A stretch of DNA of 64,000 nucleotides from Condylostoma magnum (lineage: Eukaryota; Ciliophora; Heterotrichea; Heterotrichida; Condylostomatidae): NCBI GenBank assembly GCA_920105805.1, contig CAKKTI010000081.1, positions 1 to 64,000 on the forward strand, in the 5' to 3' direction. The translations under genes and the position numbers were made by a program. This document shows, in pieces, positions 37,756 through 48,869 of the stretch. The stretch's first letter is position 1, and every line of letters starts with the position of its first letter. The notes beneath the pieces are model-generated. The model saw only the letters and a list, made by a program, of their open reading frames with translations, made no database searches and was not told the DNA's origin.

Positions 37756-38796
37756 CTATAATACTGAGCTATCTTGGTTGCTTAAAATACCCTTTAACGT
37801 TTGTATTACATCTACAATGCAAGGTCGATGCTCTATATCATATGAGCAACAATTTTGTATTAATTCTCTAACTTCAAATGGAATACATTTAGGAATAGGA
37901 ATAGAATGTTTTTTAAACAATTTCCCCGGAATTTAGTTTAACTTGGTAGTTGGAATTTCCCATCACGGTCTTTTATGCGAAAAAATTTCTATTAATAAGC
38001 ATCCGAATGACCAAATATCTGATGAGGGTTAAAGTTAGGTTATATTTTCCAATAAAAATAGTTCAGGAGCCATAAATCTAGTAGTTCCTTTATTAATATC
38101 GCTTTGAGATTCTTCTTCTTGTATTGAGCAAGTCCTAGAAATAGTAGATATACCGATTTTAGCATGATTATCGCTGCAAATATAAACAATTTCAGATTTT
38201 ATATCTCTATGAACTATTGGAGGATCAAACATATGTAAGCATTCTAAGGCACGGGCTACATTGATTGCTATTTTCAATTATTATCTTTGCTTTAAAGCGT
38301 GGTAATTTTTGTATAGAAGTTGAAAAAGCATAGTTTTTGAAGGATATTCTGTTAAAATAAGCAATTTATCAGGTGTTTTGCATATTCCTATTAATTAGCA
38401 TATGTTCTAATGGTGCAGTTTACTTAAAGTATTAATTTCATTAATTATCTTCTTTTTCATGTGTGGCTCTGCTATTTGATTTGAATTGAATTATTTAATG
38501 ATTACCTTTGTACTTAGGAATTTTCCAAGGTACACAGTAGCATCGTTGGTTTCATGTAGGGAAGTTATGAATTTTATATGCCTTAGCTATAGTTACTAAA
38601 CAGCCTCTTAATTAATTTCGTCTAATATACTAGTTGGGGTGTTGTTTCTAGGGCTATTATTAGATTTAGTAATTCATAAATTATCAGCTCTCTATTTTAA
38701 CGATCCAAATCCATTTCTAGGAGTAAGGGAAGTCAATAAAGGAACTGGTTCAATTGTTATCGAAGGACAAGGCTCAGGAAATCTGTCTAGTTGCAT
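37756..38796 (-). CDS. TKL-type pseudokinase
   Basis: A 346-residue kinase-fold protein. The N-terminal ~75 residues are Pro/Ser/Thr-rich. The core keeps the beta-3 Lys (KVIIKQFNSN), an HRD triad (PPIVHRDIKSEIVYI), TTRFMAPELF, SSDIWSFGCLLIEIF and a late block EHRPCIVDVIQTLKG, typical of the tyrosine-kinase-like group. The Gly loop is gone (SLHETNDATVYLGKF). The Asn after HRDIK is Ile. The DFG motif is replaced by KIGISTISR, so Mg-ATP catalysis is unlikely. TAG end. An 78-codon open frame on the other strand (38639-38875) lies over its N-terminal coding part. Confidence 0.82.
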
Positions 38797-38928
38797 ATTT
38801 GTATTACTTTTATTTCTAACTATGGCCTTATTTTTTATTTACTTTCTACTACGAGCTTATAATTATTTTAAGTAATTATTTTATGGTTGGTAACTTGAAG
38901 GTTTAAATTATTATTTTATTGAACTATT

Positions 38929-39456
38929 TTATTGTGTGTTATTAGATTAAATTTTTGAGTCTAAGAGCTTTTTCATCAGAATTTTATTTTGGCATTCTAA
39001 ATTATCCAGGATATCTATTGGAGTTCTACTTTAATTATCTCTGATGTCTATTTTAGGATTAAAACTCAACAAAAGTCGTACAAGAGATAGACTCTTTTTG
39101 CTTACTGCCATATGCAAAGCTGTAAGACCATTACTATCCTAGTTATTTAACATTTCTCCGAATATATGAGAATTTTACAAAATTATTAGGGATTGATTAT
39201 AGTACTCTAATCGTACGGAAACATGTAGTGGAGTTTACTGGTAAGTTAGTTCTGGTATAATAATAGCCTTTTGTGCATACAATTATTTCGTGATTTAAGC
39301 AGAACCTTTATAAATCGATTTACGTAGCAATGATTCACCTTACTTATCCGTAAAATTAACATCTAATCCCTCGTTTAGAATTCTATTCATACCTTGAATA
39401 TTATCATTTTCTATAAGTTGTAATATAGCTTCTTGCTGAGATAACTTTGAGCCCAT
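38929..39456 (-). CDS. Ankyrin-repeat protein, possible N-myristoylation
   Basis: A 175-residue protein that begins MGSKLSQQEA, a good N-myristoylation context. Four or so ankyrin repeats follow, marked by EGLDVNFTDKQGESLLRKSI, QQTPLHVSVRLEYYNQSL, DSNGLTALHMAVSKKSLSLV and DNQSRTPIDIL. It would act as a membrane-tethered protein-interaction module. No other domain is present. The end is NNTQ before the TAA at 38929. Confidence 0.8.
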
Positions 39457-39664
39457 TTTAATTATAAGATAATCATCGGGAATACTTTTTAGTATATTTT
39501 ATTGAAAATTAAGTTCATTATCCCTATAAAGGCTTAAGTATTGTTAAATTTCTGCTTATTAATGCACTTAAATAAATCCATTTTAATATTGGTGGAAAGA
39601 TCATAAATTGCAGGTTTTTTAAGACTAACATCATAAATGAAAACCATTTTATTAAAAGTGGTTA

Positions 39665-40717
39665 TTATCTTAAAATTAATCGCTTTGTATAAGTTTCCTT
39701 GTTATCACTACCGATAATACTGCACTTCATTTCTCTAAAATTAACTCTATAACCGGGCTTATTATATGTCTCATGTTAAATATCAGCAGTAGTATTATTT
39801 GATTGATATGCTTAGCTAATTCTTGCTTATAAAGCCTAATGAAGGGGCTCCTCTCTTCCCAATCTATTTACTATATATCATACTCTGTTTTACTAAGGCT
39901 ACCTTTATTACCGCTCTACAACTATTTGTTACCGTTAAACATTCTATTGTTACCGTTCTACAACTCTTTGTTACAGTTAAACATTCAATTGTTTAAGTTC
40001 TTCTTCAATTTAGTTTTCGCGAATTTAAGGTTGAAATATGGCAACAGATTATTTAGCAATTTCTTACAATTTCCCTGATATATATTATCTTTAAGTTTCA
40101 TCACATGGTTAAACTTAATATTTTTCTAGCCCTGGACATTCTATTGTAAGTGTATTTAGTTCTCTGATTTTTTAATTTAGTATTGAATTAGGTTTTCCCC
40201 CGTTTTCTTGCAAATCTTCTTTAACTTGTATAATCTAGTTTCGTACTTATGAATATCTTTCCTAATATAACAGATTTGCTCTTTCATTCATCATGTTAAA
40301 TTCCTCTATTTTATCTTTGTTTTGCTATTTAATCCTTTATAAGTGCTAAATTAAGTCATCTATTCCTTATTCATATTTCTCCTTTTGCGTTTTATTTTAT
40401 TCTTTAATTTACTCGTATTCCCTTTGCCAGTTATTAGACTACTTTTTTAACTATTCAGAAGCAGACTCAATTCGCCTTTTTCATGCTTCTAATTATTCTC
40501 TTGAAGCTTCAGGACTTATAAGAGCATATACCATTACTAATTAATTTAAATCAACTTGATAATCATTTCTGCAAACAGGGCATTCAATATTTCTTCCTTA
40601 CATAACGCCCTATATACATTAAAAGCAAATTGTATGACCACATGGTAATAAAAGAGGCTTATTCTCAGATTCATTGTAGTTTTACAAGCAGATTGGGCAT
40701 TCAAAGGATGTTTCCAT
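39665..40717 (-). CDS. RING-finger, coiled-coil protein (TRIM-like layout)
   Basis: A 350-residue protein. A C3HC4 RING at residues ~7-55 (FECPICLQNY...LLLPCGHTICFQCI...IECPVCR) has all zinc ligands. A coiled coil runs from ~75 to 175. A Gln/Arg-rich segment at ~245-275 is made by a 42-bp tandem repeat in the DNA. The C-terminal region is beta-rich (GYRVNFREMKCSIIGSDNKE). The layout suggests an E3 ubiquitin ligase that oligomerises through the coil. The end is RLILR followed by TAATAA. Confidence 0.82.
39916..39990. repeat. 42-bp tandem duplication inside RING gene
   Basis: Two imperfect head-to-tail copies with a 42-bp period (starts near 39916 and 39958). Each contains CTACAACT.TTTGTTAC and GTTAAACATTC.A. 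In the protein this duplicates a 14-residue Gln/Val/Arg unit (QLQQRVVERQQQNV, then QRQQIVVERQQ). It is in frame and probably arose by slippage. Confidence 0.7.
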
Positions 40718-40860
40718 TATAATATAGAAATTATATAAAATAACAATAATTCCTGCACTTTATTAGTAGTTTATGTAGTCATTTGCGGACTATTGAAGTT
40801 ATAATAAGTTAATTCATTTCTACTATCAATACACGATTTATTTGCTATTAGACATAAAAT

Positions 40861-41097
40861 ATGAAAGATAATAGTAAACAAAATGAAGAGATAAGTTCAA
40901 TAATACAACAAGTGGCAAAATAACTCTAAGAAAATTAACAATTACAAGAATAGATCATTGAATTTGGGAATTCGTTTGACTTGTAAGATGTTTAAGATAG
41001 ATTAATCCAAATGCAAAAATATAATGATAATAAAGGTATTAATGAACAAGTAATCGAGCACTATTTAAATCCATCTGGTTGATATTAGATCACATAA
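40861..41097 (+). CDS. Small coiled-coil protein (78 aa)
   Basis: Starts MKDNSKQNEEISSIIQQVAK, continues as a Gln-rich helix to FGNSFDLQDVQDRLIQMQKY, and ends near HYLNPSGWYQIT. Stop taken as TAA 41095-41097 (TAG 41086 is an alternative), 16 bp before the next ATG in another frame. The frame could be read further, but the overlapping frame then becomes clearly coding. No family is recognised. It could also be an N-terminal part of the next gene joined by an unseen short intron. Confidence 0.5.
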
Positions 41098-41113
41098 CTA
41101 GCCTTAATAAAAA

Positions 41114-41848
41114 ATGGATTAATCAGTTAAGCTCAAAGTAAAATCATCTCTGAAGTAATTTAATATGCTGCATAATCTAATGATAAATCTAGAAATTGAA
41201 GGTCATTTTGAACTACTTTAATCAATTTTTGTCGAAATCTTTAATAATCAAAGAAGTTAGGAAATTACAGGATTAAAAGAATGTCTTAAATTGATAACAA
41301 ATCAAATAATAGATTCGGTGAGTGTTAGCAAAGGATAAAGCTTACATCAATAATCTTAAAATAAGAAGTACACAACTAAGAAAAAATCAAACTCATTTAA
41401 TCCTTAGCAATATGCTTAAATACTGAATTATTCCTCTAATAAATTGTCCTAATAAAAGTCTTATAATACAAAATCCTATAAAGTATCCCCAAATTACTCC
41501 TATTAAAAACACAGCAAAAAAGGCTCCTAAAACAACTCAAGACATCGCCTTTCTATAGCTTCTGACATTTCAGTAGAACAAAAACAATCAGCTTGCAGGA
41601 ACGATTATGTATCATATTTTAACTAAATCAACTCTCCTGGAACATTTAATAAATAATCAAGAGGATTAAATAAAAAGATAGAAAACTCTCCTGGCCCAGG
41701 ACAGTACACCTCTGATTCCTTATCCTTAAGGTAACAATCATCACGTATAATCATCCCATAAGGAGGAAAAAGAATAGATTTTAGTATAGGAAGCGGGTCC
41801 CCTGGACCTTAAAAGTACTACCCAAGCATGCATTTTGTTTCGAAATAA
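41114..41848 (+). CDS. SHIPPO/STPGR-repeat protein
   Basis: A 244-residue protein, MDQSVKLKVKSSLKQFNMLH at the start. After a helical N-terminal ~75 residues and a basic Ser/Tyr/Lys-rich middle, the C-terminal third carries Pro-Gly repeats: INSPGTFNK, ENSPGPGQYTSDS and SGSPGPQKYYPSM. These are the sperm-tail PG-rich (SHIPPO) motif found in ciliary microtubule inner proteins and ODF3-type proteins. It converges tail-to-tail on the TTLL gene with five bases between the two stop codons. Confidence 0.78.
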
Positions 41849-41853
41849 TTTAA

Positions 41854-43998
41854 CTAACCATTACTTGAAGTATCAGTTGAATCATTCTTCTCCTTTAACT
41901 TCTCACTGTACATTTTATCATTAAATATAAGCATAAATTTATTCTCTGGAATTGGGTCCGATTTTTGAATCTTTCTCTAATTTAAAGGTTCTGGGAAAAT
42001 AGGGTCAATGGCTATTTTAAAGGCGTTTTCCAGCATTTGAGGTATTATTCTAGCTAAAACAGGACACGAGAGCTCAAGACATGGATTGGTATTGGCTTCT
42101 ATCAATCAAGGTGAAAAACTATCATCTATCATGAAATCATATCCTCATATTTCAAACGTATGCAGTCTTTTTCTGTGATCTAGTTTATTACACACAGATT
42201 TAAAAGTGTCTGCTACTATTTCTTCAAGTTATGGTAGGATTGTCTCTTCAAAGTTAAGAGGAATGTTTTTGATATCCAAGTATTTTTGAAAATCTTTATA
42301 TGAAAGTTTATTTCCGTTCTCAAATTTTCCGTAGTCTTCACTGTTCTTTTGTATTGCATCGTTTGTAAGATGAATAAATTTATCTGATAGATCTGCTAGA
42401 TTAAACTAGTAGCATGCTGTTCTTAAATATCCTTCTTTATATATGTATCCTTATAGATTCCCATTAAAGCAGGTAATCAGAGCAAAAATTCGTATATCAA
42501 ATTTACGTTTTTTTATTAAGAGAGGATCTACAATGTACTTCTGTATAATAAAAGTGTGCTCCCCTGTCTTAGGAAAGGGATTTGAGTTAATTTCCGACAT
42601 AATTTCACTCATACTATTAGAAACTGATATTCCATTTCCTCTATTGGTGTTTTCCCCTGGTTTTAAAATCCAAATGTTATTCAGTTCATCTTCGTCCTTT
42701 AGCTTTTAAAAATACTCTTGAAATTCGATAAATTAAGGATCATTTACTCCGTTACTTATATGAAAAGTTAAAGGAATAATTTCAAACACATTTTTCCCCA
42801 TTTGTCCATAAAACTGTTTTAAATTGATCATCAGATATTTCTTATCTGATAAATTGTAATTAAACTCGATTTTATTATGAACTTGGATCTAGTTGGGGTT
42901 GTATTCTGTCAGAGGCGCTAATGCTGAAAATTGTTCACTTTTAAAAATCCATTCAAAGTTAACCGGAGACAGATCTATAGGTCTTCCTTGGTTAAATATA
43001 CTTGGATTTCCTTCAATATATTTAATAGGAGACTTAATTTCATTATCACAACTAGTCATTTATTATTGTTCTCCTTTGAATACTTCAAGCTAATCTATAA
43101 AATCTTATTATCTCAGTTAAGTTCATAGTAAATTGCAGTCTTACGCACATTCTTCATTTGTTTCTCTAGTCCACCATCATCTTTATTTAAAAGTCTGTTT
43201 GACTAATTAAGAGTTATTTCCTCCTCCTAAATAATACCTATAAGGTTATTCAGTAGGCTCAACAATCATCCCATTGCTCAATTTAATCAGCTATTAGAAT
43301 TACTTTACAATACTGTCCTTAGCTTTCATAAGTCAATCTCTATCCCTCATTGCATCTTTTATGGATATTTTAGCCTCTTCTCGTCTTACAGTTACGAATC
43401 TGTGTCTTGGAACCTGTGGTTTCTTTAAAACTTCTTATATCTTTTCAGGTACTTCTAGTGTTTTTCTTACTTTGTTAGTAGTTAACTGAGGATTTTCAAG
43501 TAATTTGACCTTTCTTTTAATTGGAGACTCTGATTTTTTATACTACCTCTTATTTATAATGCTATTATCATATGATAAGGCAGTTATTCTGCATTGTTTA
43601 TGAAAAGTTCTCAGGTTTCCTTATCTGAATAATAGTATCTAGCTGTCATCTTTGGTATCGGTGGGTGCCATAAGTCTTTAAATAGTACGTTATGATAAAG
43701 GAGGAGCTGCTTTAATTTTGACTATATTAACTCCTTATTATAAGAAATCTTTATGCTATTCAACTTGTATAACTTATTTCTAAGGCTTTGCTGAATTTAT
43801 GTTAGGAGTAAGGCCTGTAATAATTTTCTATCTTTAATGAAGTCGATTTGGTCTTTGAACAACTAATTAAACTGGTGAGTTTTTGTAAGACTCTAAGTTT
43901 TAAACGGTTTTCAAAGGGCTTAATGAGCTTTTCTGTTTAGATATAGATCTTTTACGCTTTTTATGAGGAGATTATGACTTTTTACTAAATTTATTCAT
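41854..43998 (-). CDS. Tubulin tyrosine ligase-like protein
   Basis: A 714-residue protein. A basic, disordered N-terminal ~190 residues is followed by the TTL ATP-grasp domain at ~440-665: NNIWILKPGENTNRGNGISV (ATP contact), FIIQKYIVDPLLIKKRKFDI, RIFALIT, FIHLTNDAIQKNSEDYGKFE, and FEIWGYDFMIDDSFSPWLIE then ANTNPCLELSCPVLARIIP with the Mg-binding Glu/Asn. W codons include TGA at FEIWGYD and FSPWLIE. Family members add Glu, Gly or Tyr to tubulin or other tails. The residue added here is not predictable. Stop is the TAG at 41854. Confidence 0.9.
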
Positions 43999-44003
43999 TT
44001 TTA

Positions 44004-45308
44004 TTAAACATTAAAGCTAACTTTTTTACTAGCTCTATTATAAATATTGTTCTTTTGTTTTATTATTGGGTAAAGCTTTGGCCGTATTTTAGAAAATTTT
44101 AGATCGAGTTTTAGTAATTCTTGTTCTCTTTTCATCGATTATATTGAGTTTCTCTTCATCATTATTAAATCTTATGAAATGCTTTATTAACTGCTGTTCT
44201 TTTATTATCTTTCCATAGAAAAGCTTTCTATAGGAATAAATCTAGCGGGCCTATCCTTGTATATTTTTTGATTTAGCTCATAGCTTTGAGACCTCTTTGA
44301 GCTTTAAAGTAGCTTTGGTAGTTGTCTTAGCTGTTCACTACCTCTTCTTTTCTAGTTATTCCATGAAGTATTTAACTAATTTGATCATTTAGCTTAGTTT
44401 ACCTTTTTATACTGAACCTCTTAGCTTTCAGCTTTATTATATTAATCTAGCATTAGATACAATCTTCTTGGTATATCTTTTTATTTTAATTATTTTATTG
44501 AAGATTATCTACTATCTCCTGATTTTCCCTTATTATCCAATTGAATTAAGTTGATATCACCCTTTAGTCTATCATACCTCTATCTATAATCATTCTTCTG
44601 CACATTTGATTTCAAGCCAATTCTTGTAAAATGTTTCCCTTTATCACTGATTCCCCTTTAAGTAACATCCAACCTACTAAAATCCTATATTTACAATAAA
44701 CTTTACTCCAGTTTCTTACTAATCATACAATTTCTCTAACTCTATCGTGATCTAATAATACTACCCCCTTACTTATTAACTCTTAAATTCATTTTATAAT
44801 ACTACAGTCCTTCTATTAGATTTCCCCTGCTCTTGCTGTTTCTAGAGGCCATTCTTGATTGAATTTGACTTGATGGCAGTCTCTCCGTAATGAAAGTCTA
44901 CCTATTAAGCAATCTTTTCTGAGATTCCATAATAACCTTTGAGTTAAGCTTCTCTCTCATCATATCTGTATAAGTCTTCTCTGCTTTCTCTTTCTCTGCT
45001 CGTAATTTCTGAAGATCCAATACTAATTTGTTTTTTTCCGTATTTTTCTTCATTATATCCTCTTTTGTGCTATTGAAATTATTCCTGAGCATTTTTGTAC
45101 TTTATTGAAGTAAGTCTACAAATTGCTTAGCCTAGCTCACTCTTATATTGTCTAGATTTACAGTCAATGCCTTTTGAATATCAATAGTTAACTCTGCCTC
45201 CTCAGTATGAAAATTACTTCTGCTTGTAGATTTCCTTAAACTCGGTAAAGATGATGTGGATACTGGAGTGTTTTATTGGGAAATTGCTTAAGGAAGAGTA
45301 TCATTCAT
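44004..45308 (-). CDS. Coiled-coil, basic protein (434 aa)
   Basis: Begins MNDTLPQAISQQNTPVSTSS. A clear coiled coil spans ~40-140 (NKLVLDLQKLRAEKEKAEKT). The rest is basic and disordered with many Arg/Gln/Ser. It ends KKVSFNV, a KVxF-type motif that in other proteins docks protein phosphatase 1, directly before TAATAA and 6 bp before the TTLL ATG. No family is recognised. A cytoskeletal scaffold is a guess. Confidence 0.68.
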
Positions 45309-45404
45309 CCTTATTTTTAGTTAGGTCAGACTAAAACGATTTGTAAGATGTTTTTTGTTAGTGATGCATCTAAACAAATGCTGGAATTTATGGCGATTTG
45401 GTAT

Positions 45405-47351
45405 TTAGGGGAAGTGGCTATTTGGAATCAATACAGGTTTTATTCCATTATTATATACTCCTTTTACCAAATTATCAAGTACTTTGCGTTAATTTAGTAT
45501 AATTGCATACAAGTCTGCAGCTTCATTCTAGACATCTAAGTATAACTGTTTTTTAAATCTTTTATAGTTTTAGCATTCTAGATAATAATTCTCTGTATCT
45601 TGTCTATATTTCTCAAGTGTAGCATCATGTTATTGGGAAATTTTATCAAGATTTAGCTGATGTTAGAATTCTTTGTCTCTGAATTACTTTATTAACTCTT
45701 ATTCTATCTAATTTTTCCCTACATCCATCATATCTGCTAAGTTTCTAACATCAGCTGCATGACTGTCCATTGTAAAGTGTAAATTATGGATAACTGCTGC
45801 TTTTTCTTCCAGTAGCATATGACTGTGTATTAATAGTTTCTAAAGTTCCTCTGCTCTGATAAAGATTAGCTAAGATACCTCTTAATCTGTATTATCCCGA
45901 ATAGTATCCATTGAATCATGTATCTACTCTACAATGCTGTTTAGTTCTGAAATTTCACTGTTAAATTTGTTCTAATTACTTAGTTCTACTCTTTTTATCT
46001 CTTCAAATACAGCTTTGTTATTATCCAAGCGTTATTCTAATAAGTCATTTCTGTGATTTATCATCTTAAGGGACGGAATAGCCTCTCTATAAGTCTATGC
46101 TATGTGTCTTTGCTTAGAACCCTTTTCTGAGTTAATTATATTTATTAAGTCTTCCTCAATTCCCATCAACTTCGTAAAATTCTTTATTTTTTATTCAAAG
46201 TACACTTAAGTCTTTTCAATTTGCACTTTTAGGTCACTAATATCATCTTCTAGCCTTTTAGTTCTCTCAACTTACTATAAACTTACATTTTGCTATGTTT
46301 ACGATTTCTTTGACATCTCCCTTTCTATTCTTTTGAATTTGCTGACATACATAAGAGTATTGATTGAGTCTTATAACTAATTAGTGTCATTTATAATAAA
46401 GCCATAGATAGATATACAATTATCTAATTTAAGGTTTGGCTGTAGTAATTAAGTCAGCAAAGATTCTTTAAAGGGAACTGCATCTATCTTTTTACCCTAT
46501 GATCTTCTATATAGTAATTGAATAACATTGCTTAAAGAAGATAAACTATTATTCAAATGCATAAATTCGTAGTTTTTATCCCTATCTCTCATTTTACTAG
46601 GAATTTTAGGCTGTGCGAGTTCAACAAATGTAATTACACTGGTAACTCTTTTATTCACACCAGCGTCTATAAAATCTTAGTTAACCTGAATTTCAAAAAC
46701 AGTGTGTGACTTTGGCTTTCTGTTCTAACGATCATACTACTCCTTTAGTTCTAATCCTTATCTATATATATTAGTAATTTCCTCGATTGAAGTTATTGGA
46801 ATACTTACTATATTCTCCATAAAGATCTAACCTGCTGATTCTACTAAAATAACGTCCTGGTTTAAATAATACTCACTTGCTTACTCATCCATACCTAAAC
46901 GCATCCGTTCACTGTAGAACCTTCCTAAATCTTTAACTTAATCTAAAATTACTTCATAGAAACTTACTTTAAAGGAAAATTAGCTTGTGTTTTATTGCGT
47001 GGAAACTTAATCAAAGAGATATTCGCCAGTTCTGGGAATGAGACCTTTTCCTTAGTTAAAATGTGTACCGAGTAGAGTGTATGTTTTACCTGTTTTACTT
47101 GCCCCGTAGGCTATTACTGTAAAATTACGGCCTTGTAGTAATTAATCTAGTTGGTTTCTGAATCCTTATTCGAATAAGTCTATTTGAGTTGCTTGAGGTG
47201 AAAAGACTTAAGTTAGTTCAAACTGCTATGAGTCTTGATCTCTGTAATAAATGATTTCTTTACCGTTTGAGTTGAATTCCAGGCCTTATATTTAATTGGA
47301 AGAGTCTCTTGCTCTTATGAAAAATTTCACTGATTAATTTTAGTTTTTCAT
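45405..47351 (-). CDS. Divergent kinesin, likely ATPase-impaired
   Basis: A 648-residue protein with an N-terminal kinesin motor fold (~1-340) and a coiled-coil tail. The P-loop is intact as AYGASKTGKTYTLLGTHF near residue 82. Switch I is reduced to RKPKSHTVFEIQV (canonical NxxSSRSH). Switch II is VTFVELAQPK instead of DLAGSE, losing the catalytic Asp-x-x-Gly. The LNNSLSSLSNVIQLL block (consensus INKSLxxLxxVI) is clear. Nucleotide binding may remain, but stepping ATPase activity is doubtful. Long tail coils suggest dimerisation. Subfamily assignment is not secure. Confidence 0.85.
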
Positions 47352-47427
47352 TATTATTAGAAGTTATTAGGAAGATATATGGATTGCTTTGTTTTGAAAG
47401 GATAAAAAAATATTAATACAAGATGAA

Positions 47428-48195
47428 TTAATTATTTAGTTGATTTTCAGCATTTATTCTTTTTCTTCTCTCTTCAATTAGCATTTGCTCTAATTCTTCA
47501 ATATATTACTATGAGCTTTCACTGTGAATAGTTTCTGGTCGTCTTTACATTAATTCTTCCTCTAGTTGTTGAATTTCTAATGAAACTTGATCTAGTTATT
47601 CCTCATCTAAATTATCTATTAACTAATCTTTAATCTACTCATCAGTATTTTATAATATATCATATTTATTTTATTTTCCCTATACAATAGGGTTACTTTT
47701 AGATCTTATAGATTCCCGTATTCTTTTAATTGGCTTTTAATTATCAATAATTTCTTTGGATATAGTCTTACCTATAAGCATCTATTCCTTTTGAGCTAAT
47801 CCCATATAACTGTTCATTGTCCCCCTACTCGTTATAATTCTATTCGGCCGTGAAGATATATAAGAGGTCCTGTCTAATTGTTCATTAAGGGCATCTTTTA
47901 TTGGCCTAGTACCTCCAAAACTATAACTAAGATTAAATTTATGATGTTTGTGGAAATTCTTATGAAATTGTTATCTTAATAAAGGGTTCTATTTTATTCG
48001 TGTATAAAATGAAGAACTTAAGGATCTATTTGCTTTTGGAGTTAAGTTATCTTTGCTATCAAAGTTAAAGGTTGCTCTAGGATTTCCTTTGTGACTAATT
48101 GATTCTAGCTGTTAATAAGGATTGCAAGCCTAGTTAATTTCTTACTGAAGTCTTTATTATCAAGCTAAATGCTCATTTTAGTAAGATAGTGACAT
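47428..48195 (-). CDS. Disordered/coiled-coil protein (255 aa)
   Basis: Starts MSLSYQNEHLAWQQRLQQEI. The middle is basic and disordered (KNFHKHHKFNLSYSFGGTRP), and an acidic coiled coil closes the protein (QLEEELMQRRPETIHSESSQ...EELEQMLIEERRKRI). The end is NAENQLNN before the TAA at 47428. No family is recognised. It is in tandem with the kinesin gene, with 76 bp between them. Confidence 0.62.
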
Positions 48196-48284
48196 TTTAT
48201 TATTATATTGAGAATATTTTATGATTAAACTACCTTATTATATCTAATTATCCTCAATACATATACACAAACTTAATACTATAA

Positions 48285-48842
48285 ATGGAGGAAGGTTCTA
48301 ACTACTCAAAGTATTTAAAAAGCAATAAATTAGACAAGCTTTTTGGATCTAGTACAATCTTCCCTTCCTAAAACTTTGATCCAATTGACCCTAAAAAGCT
48401 AGAAGTAGAGTAAATACTAAACCAAAAATGCACATTATACAATCTCGAAGGAGACAATACACAAATATAGCCTCTAATACCAAAGAAACGCAAAAGAGAG
48501 CAAACAGATGCGGGTAAAAACTGGTTCCATATGAAAGCTCCAAATCTAACACCAGAGTTAGAATCTGAAATAAAAGCAATACAGCTTAGACGACACATAA
48601 ATCCAAAGAATTTTTACAGAAGAAATGATTTCAAGGAAATTCCAAAATTCTTTCAAATAGGGACTTTTGTTTCCGGGGCCAATGAATCATCAAAAATTGA
48701 GAAGGAAAAGCGAAGAAAGACCCTAGTGGATTAAATGCTTGTGGATGACGAAAATATCGGATTCACAACGAAGAAATGACTCGGAGTGATGAAATCAAAG
48801 CCTAAAAAGGTTCGCAATAGGAAAAGAAGAAGGGTTGAATAG
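48285..48842 (+). CDS. Fcf2-domain pre-rRNA processing factor
   Basis: A 185-residue protein matching Fcf2/TdIF2 (DNTTIP2), a nucleolar SSU-processome factor for early 18S rRNA maturation. The signature runs from ~85: NWFHMKAPNLTPELESEIKA, IQLRRHINPKNFYRRND, IPKFFQIGTFV, KEKRRKTLVDQMLVDDE, KKWLGVMKSKPKK and a basic tail. TGA codes the Trp of KKWLG. The N-terminal ~80 residues are charged and less conserved. It ends RRRVE before TAG. It lies divergent to the 255-residue gene and 27 bp before CHIP. Confidence 0.93.
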
Positions 48843-48869
48843 TTTAATTATTGTTTTAAGATAATAATA

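Noticed and set aside
38639-38875. + strand frame that looks like a one-TM protein (MLFLGLLLDLV...)
   Set aside because: It lies over the N-terminal coding and upstream region of the TKL pseudokinase. It has no signal of its own beyond being hydrophobic, and its neighbours do not support a gene.
39839-40078. + strand Leu-rich frame with repeats
   Set aside because: It is the complement of the Gln-rich 42-bp tandem repeat inside the RING gene.
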